Shown piece after piece: positions 1-6,206 of a stretch of DNA of 9,329 nt. Numbering within the stretch: the stretch's first letter is position 1; each line of letters begins with the position of its first letter. The DNA comes from an uncultured Alistipes sp. (GTDB lineage Bacteria; Bacteroidota; Bacteroidia; Bacteroidales; Rikenellaceae). The position numbers were made by a program, and so were the translations under genes. Under the pieces are notes generated by a model, which saw only the letters and a list, made by a program, of their open reading frames with translations, was not told where the DNA came from and searched no databases. The stretch spans positions 1-9,329 of the forward strand of contig CAMWGZ010000041.1 of NCBI GenBank assembly GCA_947173915.1, given 5' to 3'.

Positions 1-446
1 TCCCGCGCGAGGGCAACGGCTGGAGCTACGCCCACGCCCGGCGGCAGTGGTCGCTCGCCGACGACGCGTCGCTGCGCTACGCCTTCCTGGCGGCGTTCGA
101 CCGCGAGATGCTGGCCCTGGTCAAACGCTACGGCGTGCTGCGCGACGGCTACCCCTACCTGCTCCAGATGGACTCCGAGCACCAGACGATGGCCTTCTCG
201 CACGGCGACCTGCTCTTCGTCTTCAACTGGAGTCCCTCGGCCTCGCTGCCCGAATACGAGGTGCGGGTGCAGGCTCCGGGCTGCTACCGGCCGCTGCTCT
301 CGACCGACGAGCCGCGCTTCGGCGGCACCGGGCGGGCCTCGATGCAGGGCCGCCACTTCTCCCGCCCGGCCGAGGAGGGCGAACTGCCCCGCATCCGCAT
401 CTACAACACCTCGCGCACGGCAACCGTATTCCTGCGCGAAGACTAA
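1..446 (+). CDS. glgB: 1,4-alpha-glucan branching enzyme, C-terminal part (5' end outside window)
   Basis: The open frame enters the window already in progress (codons in phase from base 3) and ends at TAA 444-446, leaving 147 visible residues. The first residues read PREGNGWSYAHARRQWSL, which matches the conserved end of the catalytic barrel of GH13 branching enzymes. It is followed by DASLRYAFLAAFDREML and then a beta-rich C-terminal domain (visible residues about 65-147: HGDLLFVFNWSPSAS, then GTGRASMQGRHF). The enzyme transfers alpha-1,4-glucan segments to create alpha-1,6 branches in cytosolic glycogen. The catalytic Asp and Glu lie upstream, outside the window, so catalysis cannot be confirmed here. 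The family assignment rests on the NGWSY...RRQWSL block and the C-terminal all-beta domain. The HAD phosphatase gene begins 13 nt after the stop, so the two are probably co-transcribed. Bacteroidota often have several GH13 branching-type enzymes, so the symbol is likely rather than certain. Confidence 0.87.
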   Translation, partial: PREGNGWSYAHARRQWSLADDASLRYAFLAAFDREMLALVKRYGVLRDGYPYLLQMDSEHQTMAFSHGDLLFVFNWSPSASLPEYEVRVQAPGCYRPLLSTDEPRFGGTGRASMQGRHFSRPAEEGELPRIRIYNTSRTATVFLRED

Positions 447-459
447 AACCACGACAGCC

Positions 460-1113
460 ATGCAACGCTACGAATCGCTCTTTTTCGACCTGGACGGCAC
501 CCTGACCGACCCGATGGAGGGAATTACCCGCTCGGTGCAGTACGCCCTGCGCCATTTCGGCATCGAGGTAACCGACCTGAAGAGTCTCTGCCCCTTCATC
601 GGGCCGCCCTTCATCGAATCCTACCGGGAACACTACGGCTTCGACGAGGCGCAGGCCCGCGAGGCGATCGCCGTCTCGCGCGAATACTTTACCGAGCGGG
701 GGATCTTCGAGAACCGGCTCTACGACGGGATTCCCGAGCTGCTCGCCGCTTTGGTCGGGGCGGGCCGCCGGCTCTACGTCGCCACCTCGAAGCCGCTCCC
801 CTTCGCCGAGCGGATCCTCGACCACTTCGGCATCGCCCGCTACTTCACGCTCGTCGGCGGCACGGGACTCGACGGATCGCTGCCCGCCAAGGCCGACGTG
901 ATCGCCGATGTGATCGCCCGGGGCGGCATCTCCGACCGCAGGTCCATCGTCATGATCGGCGACCGCAGGCACGATGTCATCGGTGCTCGCAGCCTCGGCA
1001 TCGCCTCGATCGGGGTGCTCTACGGCTACGGCAGTCGCGAAGAGCTGGAGGCGGCAGGAGCCGGCCGCATCGCCGCCGACGTGGAAGAGCTGCGCGAGAT
1101 GCTGCTCGGGTAG
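460..1113 (+). CDS. HAD-superfamily phosphatase (phosphoglycolate phosphatase / 5'-nucleotidase-like)
   Basis: The 217-residue protein has all four HAD motifs. Motif I is FFDLDGTLTD, with nucleophile D10 and acid/base D12. Motif II is VATSKP, with T109 or S110. K144 (LPAKADVI) is the likely motif III lysine. Motif IV is IGDRRHDVIGA, with D168 and D172 as Mg2+ ligands. Residues 17-80 form the helical cap of the Gph/5'-nucleotidase type (GITRSVQYAL, PFIGPPF). The IGDRxHDxxGA form of motif IV is typical of cytosolic 5'-nucleotidase-like or phosphoglycolate phosphatase-like members, which hydrolyse small phosphomonoesters. The true substrate cannot be read from sequence. The start ATG lies 13 nt after the branching-enzyme stop and puts motif I at the usual distance from the N terminus. 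A role in sugar-phosphate housekeeping next to glycogen synthesis is possible but is only inference from position. Confidence 0.9.
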   Translation: MQRYESLFFDLDGTLTDPMEGITRSVQYALRHFGIEVTDLKSLCPFIGPPFIESYREHYGFDEAQAREAIAVSREYFTERGIFENRLYDGIPELLAALVGAGRRLYVATSKPLPFAERILDHFGIARYFTLVGGTGLDGSLPAKADVIADVIARGGISDRRSIVMIGDRRHDVIGARSLGIASIGVLYGYGSREELEAAGAGRIAADVEELREMLLG

Positions 1114-1169
1114 GCTGCGGGGCGCATGACGATGCCCCCGGCCTTCTGCCACTCCTTTAGCGCAGAGTT

Positions 1170-1192
1170 GCGTCCGCTTCGGAATCGGACGC
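1170..1192. other. Small hairpin in the convergent gap downstream of the HAD gene
   Basis: GCGTCCG (1170-1176) is the exact reverse complement of CGGACGC (1186-1192), giving a 7-bp GC-rich stem with a 9-nt loop. CACTC (1150-1154) and GAGTG (1196-1200) could add an outer stem. It lies 57 nt after the stop of the plus-strand HAD gene and could help stop or stabilise that transcript. No T-run follows on the plus strand, so it is not a standard intrinsic terminator. The rest of 1114-1250 shows no gene or other recognisable signal. Confidence 0.35.
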
Positions 1193-1253
1193 TCCGAGTG
1201 TCCCTCCCGGAAAAAGAGCGCGGCAGCCCGCCCGACGAACTTGCGAACAAACG

Positions 1254-1297
1254 AAAAGAGTTCCCCTCCGTTCCCGATCGGGAACGGAGGGGAACTC
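1254..1297 (-). terminator. Intrinsic terminator of the lpxK-punA-ssb unit, built on a 40-bp perfect palindrome
   Basis: Bases 1258-1297 equal their own reverse complement over all 40 positions, centred on the CGATCG at 1275-1280. In RNA this would fold into a stem of about 18 bp with a 4-nt loop. Read on the minus strand it follows the ssb stop by 23 nt and is followed by TTTTCGTTTG, an interrupted U-tract, as expected for an intrinsic terminator. On the plus strand it is followed by GCATAGCG, so it should not terminate the HAD transcript by the classical mechanism. Confidence 0.85.
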
Positions 1298-1320
1298 GCA
1301 TAGCGAATACCCGCTCCTTA

Positions 1321-1806
1321 TCAGAAGGGCAGATCGTCCGGATCGTCGGCCGCAGGCGCGACCGCCGGCTGTGCGGCGGCGGGCTGGCGGTAGGCCGCCT
1401 GCTGGGCGGCCGGCTGGCCCTGATAAGGCTGCTGAGCGCCGTATCCCCCGGCGGAGGCTCCGGACGACTGGTTGTCGCTCCGGCGACCCAGCAACTTCAT
1501 GTCGTCGGCCAGGATCTCGGTCGAATAGCGCTTGTTGTTATCCTTGTCGGTCCACTCGCGGGTGCGCAGGCGCCCCTCGATGTAGATCTGCGACCCCTTG
1601 TTCACGTAACGGTCCACCACGTCGGCCAGACCGCGCCAGAGCGTGATCGTGTGCCACTCGGTGTGTTCGCGCGTCTCGTTGGCCTGACGGTCGAACAGAC
1701 GCTCGGTCGTCGCCAGACGCACCCGCGCAACCTTCGCACCGCTCTCAAGGGTGCGCACCTCCGGCTCCATGCCGACATTGCCGATCAGAATTACCTTGTT
1801 TACCAT
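1321..1806 (-). CDS. ssb: Single-stranded DNA-binding protein
   Basis: The 161-residue protein has an N-terminal OB-fold at residues 1-108, starting MVNKVILIGNVGMEPEVR. Family landmarks follow: ARVRLATTE (residues 27-35), TEWHTITLWRGLADVV (49-64), the GSQIYIEGRLRTREW block (71-85) and the final YSTEILADDMKLLG strand. A flexible Gln/Ala/Gly/Pro-rich linker runs over about 110-152. The protein ends in the acidic tip DDPDDLPF (154-161), which in this family recruits replication and repair partners. It would coat ssDNA as a tetramer during replication, recombination and repair. The ATG lies 13 nt after the punA stop in an AT-rich stretch, so it is probably co-transcribed with lpxK and punA, although a private promoter inside punA cannot be excluded. 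A strong terminator follows at 1254-1297. The length and the intact tip suggest the housekeeping SSB rather than a plasmid or phage copy. Confidence 0.97.
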   Translation of the reverse strand: MVNKVILIGNVGMEPEVRTLESGAKVARVRLATTERLFDRQANETREHTEWHTITLWRGLADVVDRYVNKGSQIYIEGRLRTREWTDKDNNKRYSTEILADDMKLLGRRSDNQSSGASAGGYGAQQPYQGQPAAQQAAYRQPAAAQPAVAPAADDPDDLPF

Positions 1807-1819
1807 CGTCGGTATTTAT

Positions 1820-2626
1820 TTATAACGTTCGTATCATCTCCATGAAGAGCTCGGCCATCTTGCGGCCCGCCTTCGCACCCTGGCGCTGCACATCCTCGTG
1901 ATCGCCGATCTCGTCGCTCAGGCCGCAGTTCGTGATGACCGACACACCGAAGACGGGGATCGACATGTGGCGCGCCACGATTACCTCCGGCACGGTGGAC
2001 ATGCCCGCCGCGTCGCCGCCGATCGCCTTGAAGTAGCGGTACTCGGCCTGCGTCTCGAAGGTCGGGCCGGTCCCGCCCACGTACACGCCGTACTGGAGCT
2101 TGATGTTGCGCTCCTCGGCGATGCGGGTGGCCCGGGCGATCAGCTCCCGGTCGTAGCAGTTGTGCATGTCGGGGAAGCGGGGCCCCAGCTCGGCCAGGTT
2201 GGGTCCGATCAGCGGATTGGGCATCAGGTTGATGTGGTCCGTGATGACCATCAGGTCGCCCACGCTGAAGGAGGTGTTCACGCCGCCGCTGGCGTTCGAC
2301 ACGAACAGATAGCGGATCCCGAGCAGCTTGAGCACCCGCACCGGGAAGGTAACCTGCTGCATGGTGTAGCCCTCGTAATAGTGGAACCGTCCCTGCATCG
2401 CCACCACACGACGGCCTTCGAGCATGCCGAAGATCAGCCGCCCCCGGTGCCCCTCGACCGTCGAGACGGGGAAGTTGGGAATATCCTTGTAGTCGATGGA
2501 GGCGCTTACCTCGATGCGCTCGGCGAAGTCGCCGAGTCCCGTACCGAGAATGATGCCCACCTCCGGACGAAAGTCGCCGGTCTCAGCGGCTATGAATGCC
2601 GCCGTCTGTTTCATTTTCTCTAACAT
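1820..2626 (-). CDS. punA: Purine nucleoside phosphorylase (PNP-I, trimeric type)
   Basis: The 268-residue protein cleaves purine nucleosides with phosphate to give free base and ribose- or deoxyribose-1-phosphate in cytosolic purine salvage. Family motifs appear in order: LGTGLG (27-32, phosphate site), VEGHRG (57-62), QGRFHYYEGY (78-87, phosphate-binding Arg and His), NASGG (111-115), GPTFET with E191, GMSTVPE (208-214) and ITN with N233. The E191/N233 pair matches the Glu/Asn that bind 6-oxopurines in mammalian-type PNP, so inosine and guanosine are the expected substrates; this is inference from the family. The first ATG (2624-2626) gives a 44-bp overlap with the lpxK 3' end. An in-frame ATG at 2612-2614 (Met5) would shorten the overlap to 32 bp. 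No strong ribosome-binding sequence decides between them, so the longer form is listed. Translation is likely coupled to lpxK. Confidence 0.96.
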   Translation of the reverse strand: MLEKMKQTAAFIAAETGDFRPEVGIILGTGLGDFAERIEVSASIDYKDIPNFPVSTVEGHRGRLIFGMLEGRRVVAMQGRFHYYEGYTMQQVTFPVRVLKLLGIRYLFVSNASGGVNTSFSVGDLMVITDHINLMPNPLIGPNLAELGPRFPDMHNCYDRELIARATRIAEERNIKLQYGVYVGGTGPTFETQAEYRYFKAIGGDAAGMSTVPEVIVARHMSIPVFGVSVITNCGLSDEIGDHEDVQRQGAKAGRKMAELFMEMIRTL

Positions 2627-3650
2627 CGCATTCCAGTTTTTGCAGAAAATCCGTTTCCGAATCGTCTATGAACGAAATATTTATTGGCAGAAAATACATT
2701 TTGCGGCGCACCTCCGCCGGGATCTTCCCGGGGTGGGCCATCTTGACCGCATCCTTCTCGGTCATGACGACGATCGCCTCCGGATGGCGTGCCAGCAAAT
2801 TTCCGACCAGATTCATGTCCTTGACGCGATAGACGTGGTGGTCGTCGAAACGCACGTCCTCCACCACCCGGTAGTTGTTGCGCAGCCCCTCGACGAAAGG
2901 CCCCGGATTGCCGATACCCGACATGGCGATGACGGGCTGCCCGTAGCGCAGCTCCCCGACCGCCTCTTCGGGGAAGAGCGGCTGCGGGCGGAAGCTCTCG
3001 AAACGGGTAAAATAGACCCGCTGGTAGGCGACCTGTACCAGCACCTTGCGCAGGATGCGCCGGTCGATCGGAGCCATGTTCTCGGGGCACTTGGTCACGA
3101 TGAAGTAGTGGGCGCGGTGCAGCTGCTCGGGCAGGTCGCGCAGGTTGCCCAGCGGCAGCATCCGGTCGTGCTGCACGGGGCGCGTGGCATCGATCATCAC
3201 GATGTTGATCTTCGGTGCCACATAGCGGTGCTGGAAGCCGTCGTCCATGACGATCAGATCGACCTCGGGGTGCTCCCGCCGGATCCGGCGGATGCCCTCG
3301 GCCCGCTTCTCGCAGACCACCACCACCGTGTCGGGAAACTTGCGCTTGATCTGCAGCGGCTCGTCGCCCACCTCGCGGTAGTGCGCCCCGACCGCGACCT
3401 CGCGATAGCCTTTTGTCCGCCGGCCGTAGCCGCGCGAGAGGAGCGCCACGCGGTGCGTCTGCGACATATAGGAGATAATCATCTCGGCCATAGGGGTCTT
3501 GCCCGTGCCGCCGACGGTAATGTTGCCGATGCAGACGATCGGAATGTCGAACCGCTCCTGCTTGAGCACGCCCCAATCGAAAAGCCGGTGGCGCAGCGCG
3601 ACCCCCAGCTTGTACAAATACGACGCAGTTATCAACAGAAAATTAGGCAT
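2583..3650 (-). CDS. lpxK: Tetraacyldisaccharide 4'-kinase (lipid A biosynthesis)
   Basis: LpxK phosphorylates the 4' position of tetraacyldisaccharide-1-phosphate to make lipid IVA at the cytoplasmic face of the inner membrane. The 355-residue protein begins with a hydrophobic, membrane-associated segment (FLLITASYLYKLGVAL). It then shows the P-loop GNITVGGTGKTP (42-53), SRGYGR (72-77), GDEP (95-98), the DDGFQHR signature (136-142), a PLGNLRD block (166-172), FDDHH (268-272) and TEKDAVK (297-303). All are LpxK landmarks and the length is normal. The frame stays open to a TTG at 3672-3674, but that codon sits next to the -7 box at 3676-3683, close to the expected transcription start. The ATG at 3648-3650 is therefore the better start. 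The 3' end overlaps punA by 44 bp. The last ~80 bp are clearly AT-richer than the rest of the gene. Confidence 0.96.
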   Translation of the reverse strand: MPNFLLITASYLYKLGVALRHRLFDWGVLKQERFDIPIVCIGNITVGGTGKTPMAEMIISYMSQTHRVALLSRGYGRRTKGYREVAVGAHYREVGDEPLQIKRKFPDTVVVVCEKRAEGIRRIRREHPEVDLIVMDDGFQHRYVAPKINIVMIDATRPVQHDRMLPLGNLRDLPEQLHRAHYFIVTKCPENMAPIDRRILRKVLVQVAYQRVYFTRFESFRPQPLFPEEAVGELRYGQPVIAMSGIGNPGPFVEGLRNNYRVVEDVRFDDHHVYRVKDMNLVGNLLARHPEAIVVMTEKDAVKMAHPGKIPAEVRRKMYFLPINISFIDDSETDFLQKLECDVRENETDGGIHSR

Positions 3651-3675
3651 CCTTGCAATTTCGGCATTGAGCAAT

Positions 3676-3706
3676 CAAAGGTAGCAACTATTCAGAGAAT
3701 TACAAA
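3676..3706 (-). promoter_or_regulatory. Bacteroidota-type promoter for lpxK-punA-ssb
   Basis: On the minus strand, TTTG (3703-3706) is followed after 19 bp by TACCTTTG (3676-3683). This matches the -33 TTTG / -7 TAnnTTTG consensus known for Bacteroidota housekeeping promoters. Transcription would start around 3668-3672, giving an untranslated leader of about 20 nt before the ATG at 3650. The surrounding DNA is AT-rich compared with the genes on either side. Confidence 0.75.
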
Positions 3707-3778
3707 AGAATCGGCGCAAAACTTGAAAAACGGCGGAAAATTCGCCCTCCGGCATACGCGATCTTCGCGTTATTTCGT

Positions 3779-3786
3779 TATCTTTG
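3779..3786 (+). promoter_or_regulatory. Candidate -7 promoter box for the M23 / YhbP-like / ispD / PH unit
   Basis: TATCTTTG matches the Bacteroidota -7 consensus TAnnTTTG exactly and lies 5 bp before the ATG at 3792. No TTTG is found at the expected -33 distance (around 3754-3759), so only half of the promoter is convincing. If it is used, transcription would begin at or within a few bases of the start codon, giving a nearly leaderless message. It faces away from the lpxK promoter. Confidence 0.5.
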
Positions 3787-3791
3787 CTGGT

Positions 3792-5099
3792 ATGAATCCA
3801 TGCATCAGAACAACCGTCCTGCTGGCCGTCCTGTCGCTCGCGGCCGCATGTCACCGCACCGCACCGGACAGCGCTTCGGAGTGCGAACAGCTTCCCGAAC
3901 CGACCCGGCTCTACGGCATCGTCGCCGACGACTACCGCATCGAGCGGCAGATCATCGGTCCGGGCGAGACGCTCGGCGGCATCCTGGGCCGCTACGGCGT
4001 GTCGGCCCGCGAGATCGACCGCATCGACAAGATCGCCCGGGAGGTCTTCCCGCTGCGCAACATCCGCGCCGGCCACAACTACACGGCCTTCATCCACGAA
4101 GACTCGCTCAACGCCCCCCACCTGGACTACCTGGTCTATGAACGCAACCTCTCGCAGTATGTGACCTTCCGCCTGGCGGACGACTCGCTCGCCGTCACGA
4201 CCGGAGAAAAGGAGTACGAGATCAAACGCCTGAAGAAGACCGCCGAAATCCAGTCGTCGCTCTGGGAGGCGATCGTCGGTGCGGGCATGCCCGCCGCACT
4301 GGCCGCGGAAATGGAGGACATCTACCAATCGACCGTCAGCTTCTTCAACATACAGAAGGGCGACCGCTTCACGGTCATCTACGACGAGCGGATGATCGAC
4401 ACCCTTTCGGCCGGCATCGGCCGCGTCTGGGGCGCGCGGTTCGACTTCGGGGGCAAGAGCTACTACGCCATCCCCTTCCGCCAGGGCAACAAGATCGCCT
4501 ACTGGGATCTGGAGGGCAACAGCCTGCGCAAGCAGCTGCTCATCACGCCCTTGAAGTACACCCGCATCAGCTCCCGCTTTACCTACCGGCGGCTCCACCC
4601 CGTGCACCGCGTTTACCGGGCCCACACGGGCGTCGATTTCGCCGCGCCGAAAGGAACGCCCGTACATGCCGTAGCCGACGGCACGGTCATCTTCAAGGGC
4701 TGGGGCGGAGGCGGAGGCAACACCCTGAAGATCCAGCACAACAACGGCTACACCACGGGCTACCTCCACCTGAGCGGCTTCGCCAAGGGGATCGCACGCG
4801 GAACGCGCGTCACGCAGGGGCAGCTGATCGGCTACGTGGGCAGCACCGGCACCTCGACGGGCCCCCACCTCGACTACCGAGTCTGGAAGAACGGCAAACC
4901 GATCGACCCGCTGAAGATCCCGCAGGAGCCGGGCGAGCCGATCGCCGCGGCCAACCGCGCGGCCTTCGAATATGTCCGCGACCGGATCGTGGCCGAACTG
5001 GAGGGCGAGGTGGCCGACTCCGACCGGATCGTCCAGCTCGACTCGATCGTCGTCGCACCCGCCGCAACCGCAACCGAACAACCCGCCGCACGACAATAA
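3792..5099 (+). CDS. M23-family peptidase, probable lipoprotein (peptidoglycan endopeptidase-like)
   Basis: The protein has 435 residues. Residues 1-20 are a lipoprotein signal peptide ending in lipobox LAAAC, with C20 the lipidated residue, so the mature protein should be anchored in the periplasm or outer membrane. Residues about 51-100 (IIGPGETLGGILGRYGVSAREI) resemble the LysM/OapA-like domain found before M23 domains in MepM-type proteins. The LytM/M23 domain spans about 255-375, with HTGVD (H278 and D282, zinc ligands), GYLHLS (H326) and GPHLDYRV (H359). The last motif is usually HxH; here the third position is D361. Many Bacteroidota M23 proteins, as I recall them, carry HLD, so this may be an active variant rather than a dead enzyme. 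The start is set by the lipobox; the open frame upstream is only non-coding antisense to lpxK. The next gene starts 1 nt after the stop. A divergent promoter region is shared with lpxK. Confidence 0.93.
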   Translation: MNPCIRTTVLLAVLSLAAACHRTAPDSASECEQLPEPTRLYGIVADDYRIERQIIGPGETLGGILGRYGVSAREIDRIDKIAREVFPLRNIRAGHNYTAFIHEDSLNAPHLDYLVYERNLSQYVTFRLADDSLAVTTGEKEYEIKRLKKTAEIQSSLWEAIVGAGMPAALAAEMEDIYQSTVSFFNIQKGDRFTVIYDERMIDTLSAGIGRVWGARFDFGGKSYYAIPFRQGNKIAYWDLEGNSLRKQLLITPLKYTRISSRFTYRRLHPVHRVYRAHTGVDFAAPKGTPVHAVADGTVIFKGWGGGGGNTLKIQHNNGYTTGYLHLSGFAKGIARGTRVTQGQLIGYVGSTGTSTGPHLDYRVWKNGKPIDPLKIPQEPGEPIAAANRAAFEYVRDRIVAELEGEVADSDRIVQLDSIVVAPAATATEQPAARQ

Positions 5100-5100
5100 C

Positions 5101-5526
5101 ATGCCCATGATCGACCCGCGCATCGTCCGCTTCATCCGCAAGCACCACCTGCTGACCCTGGCCACCGCAACGGAGCGGGGTCCCTATTGCGCCCACGCTT
5201 TCTATGCGTACGACGAAAAACGCAACCGGATCGTCTTCGCCGCCGACCCCGCCACGCGCCACGCGGCCGAGATGGCCGCCAACGACGAGGTGGCGGCCGG
5301 CATCGCCCTCGAAACCCGCACGGTGGGCAAGCTTCAGGGCCTCCAGCTCTGCGGCCGGGCCATGCCCGCCGACGAGGAGGACCGCCGCCGCTACCTGGCG
5401 CGCTTCCCCTTCGCCGCGATGGCTGCGCCGACGCTTTGGACGATCGTCCCCTCCTTCATGAAATTTACCGACAACACCCTCGGATTCGGAAAGAAACTGA
5501 TATGGAACAGCGAAGAACAGGAGTAA
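5101..5526 (+). CDS. YhbP-like (UPF0306) pyridoxamine 5'-phosphate oxidase-fold protein
   Basis: The 141-residue protein has the FMN-binding split-barrel layout of the PNPOx-like superfamily. An N-terminal helix (PRIVRFIRKHH) leads into a strand, LLTLATATERGPYCAHAFYA (17-36). This is followed by NRIVFAADPATRHAAEMAAN (42-61), VAAGIALE (64-71) and KLQGLQLCGRAMP (77-89), and it ends in a helical cap with FMKFTDNTLGFGKK. The pattern resembles the uncharacterised E. coli YhbP group (HHVMTLAT, IQGIQLEGR). True PNPOx substrate residues are not evident, so it should not be called PdxH. Flavin or other cofactor binding is inferred only from the fold. The ATG at 5101 leaves a single base after the M23 stop, and an ATG at 5107 is an alternative. 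The gene's end overlaps ispD by 25 bp, suggesting coupled translation. Confidence 0.85.
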   Translation: MPMIDPRIVRFIRKHHLLTLATATERGPYCAHAFYAYDEKRNRIVFAADPATRHAAEMAANDEVAAGIALETRTVGKLQGLQLCGRAMPADEEDRRRYLARFPFAAMAAPTLWTIVPSFMKFTDNTLGFGKKLIWNSEEQE

Positions 5527-6206
5527 TCATCGTCGCCGGAGGCGCGGGCCGCCGCGCGGGAGGCGCACTGCCCAAACAGTTCCGCATCGTCGGCAACCTG
5601 CCCGTGCTGGGCCACGCGATCAACGCATTCGCCCGCGCCCTGCCGGAAGCGCCGATCGTCGTGGTGCTCGCACCCGAGTGGCACGACCTCTGGCACGACC
5701 TCGCGGCCCGCTTCCGCATCGCCCGCCACCGCTGCACCGCAGGCGGAGCGGAGCGGTTCCACTCCGTGCGCAACGGACTCGACGCACTGCCCATCGACGT
5801 ATCGCTGGTCGCCGTGCACGACGGCGCGCGGCCCCTCGTGAGCGAGGAGCTCATCCGCCGTTGCGTCGCCTGCGCCGCAGCGCACGACTCGGCCGTTCCG
5901 GCGGTCGCGGCGGTCGATTCGATGCGGCAGCTCGACGCAGGAGGCACCTCCCGCCCGGTCGATCGCAGCGTACTCCGCTGCGTGCAGACCCCGCAGGTGT
6001 TCGATGCCGCGCTGCTGCGCGAAGCCTACATGAGCGACTACCGGCCCGAATTTACGGACGACGCTTCGGTCTTCGAGCGGGCCGGCCACAGCGTCACGCT
6101 GTGCGAGGGCGAGCGCAGCAACCTGAAAATTACCGTCGCGGAGGACCTCCTCATTGCCGGAGCACTCCTCGACCCGAACGACAGCGGCCGTGAGCAAGAT
6201 CTATAA
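5502..6206 (+). CDS. ispD: 2-C-methyl-D-erythritol 4-phosphate cytidylyltransferase
   Basis: IspD joins CTP and MEP to give CDP-methylerythritol and pyrophosphate, the third step of the non-mevalonate isoprenoid pathway in the cytosol. The 234-residue protein shows the nucleotide-binding motif VAGGAGRRAGGALPKQF (11-27). It also has GGAERFHSVRNGL (81-93), VHDGARP (105-111), VQTPQVF (161-167), the acidic TDDASV (185-190) and SNLKITVAEDL (206-216), all in the order and spacing of the family. The length is typical. The ATG at 5502 lies inside the preceding gene (25-bp overlap) and puts the glycine-rich loop at the usual position. The open frame continues upstream, but only as an antisense or out-of-frame shadow of the YhbP-like gene. 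The 3' end overlaps the PH-like gene by 17 bp. The product supplies isoprenoid precursors, including the undecaprenyl carrier used for cell wall and LPS. Confidence 0.96.
   Translation: MEQRRTGVIIVAGGAGRRAGGALPKQFRIVGNLPVLGHAINAFARALPEAPIVVVLAPEWHDLWHDLAARFRIARHRCTAGGAERFHSVRNGLDALPIDVSLVAVHDGARPLVSEELIRRCVACAAAHDSAVPAVAAVDSMRQLDAGGTSRPVDRSVLRCVQTPQVFDAALLREAYMSDYRPEFTDDASVFERAGHSVTLCEGERSNLKITVAEDLLIAGALLDPNDSGREQDL

Noticed and set aside
223..1152. Minus-strand 309-codon open frame opposite the branching enzyme and HAD genes
   Set aside because: It spans two unrelated, well-supported plus-strand genes and the gap between them, which is typical of a GC-driven spurious frame.
1170..1192. Hairpin considered as an intrinsic terminator for the HAD gene
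   Set aside because: There is a 7-bp stem but no T-run after it on the plus strand, so it is kept only as an unexplained hairpin.
1898..2623. Plus-strand open frame opposite punA
   Set aside because: It is an antisense shadow; PNP motifs on the minus strand are complete.
2496..3791. Upstream in-frame extension of the M23 gene across punA/lpxK (open for over 400 codons)
   Set aside because: It is antisense to lpxK, which has all its family motifs. The M23 protein has a clear lipoprotein signal peptide starting at 3792, and the open frame is a product of high GC at third positions.
4698..4721. Glycine-rich run (GWGGGGGN) in the M23 domain as a possible slippage repeat
   Set aside because: The codons are mixed GGC/GGA and a Gly-rich loop is normal at this position in M23 domains.
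3675..5165. Minus-strand 496-codon open frame opposite the M23 gene
   Set aside because: It mirrors a well-supported coding gene, shows no recognisable domain, and has the Val/Asp/Ala/Gly-rich composition of an antisense shadow.
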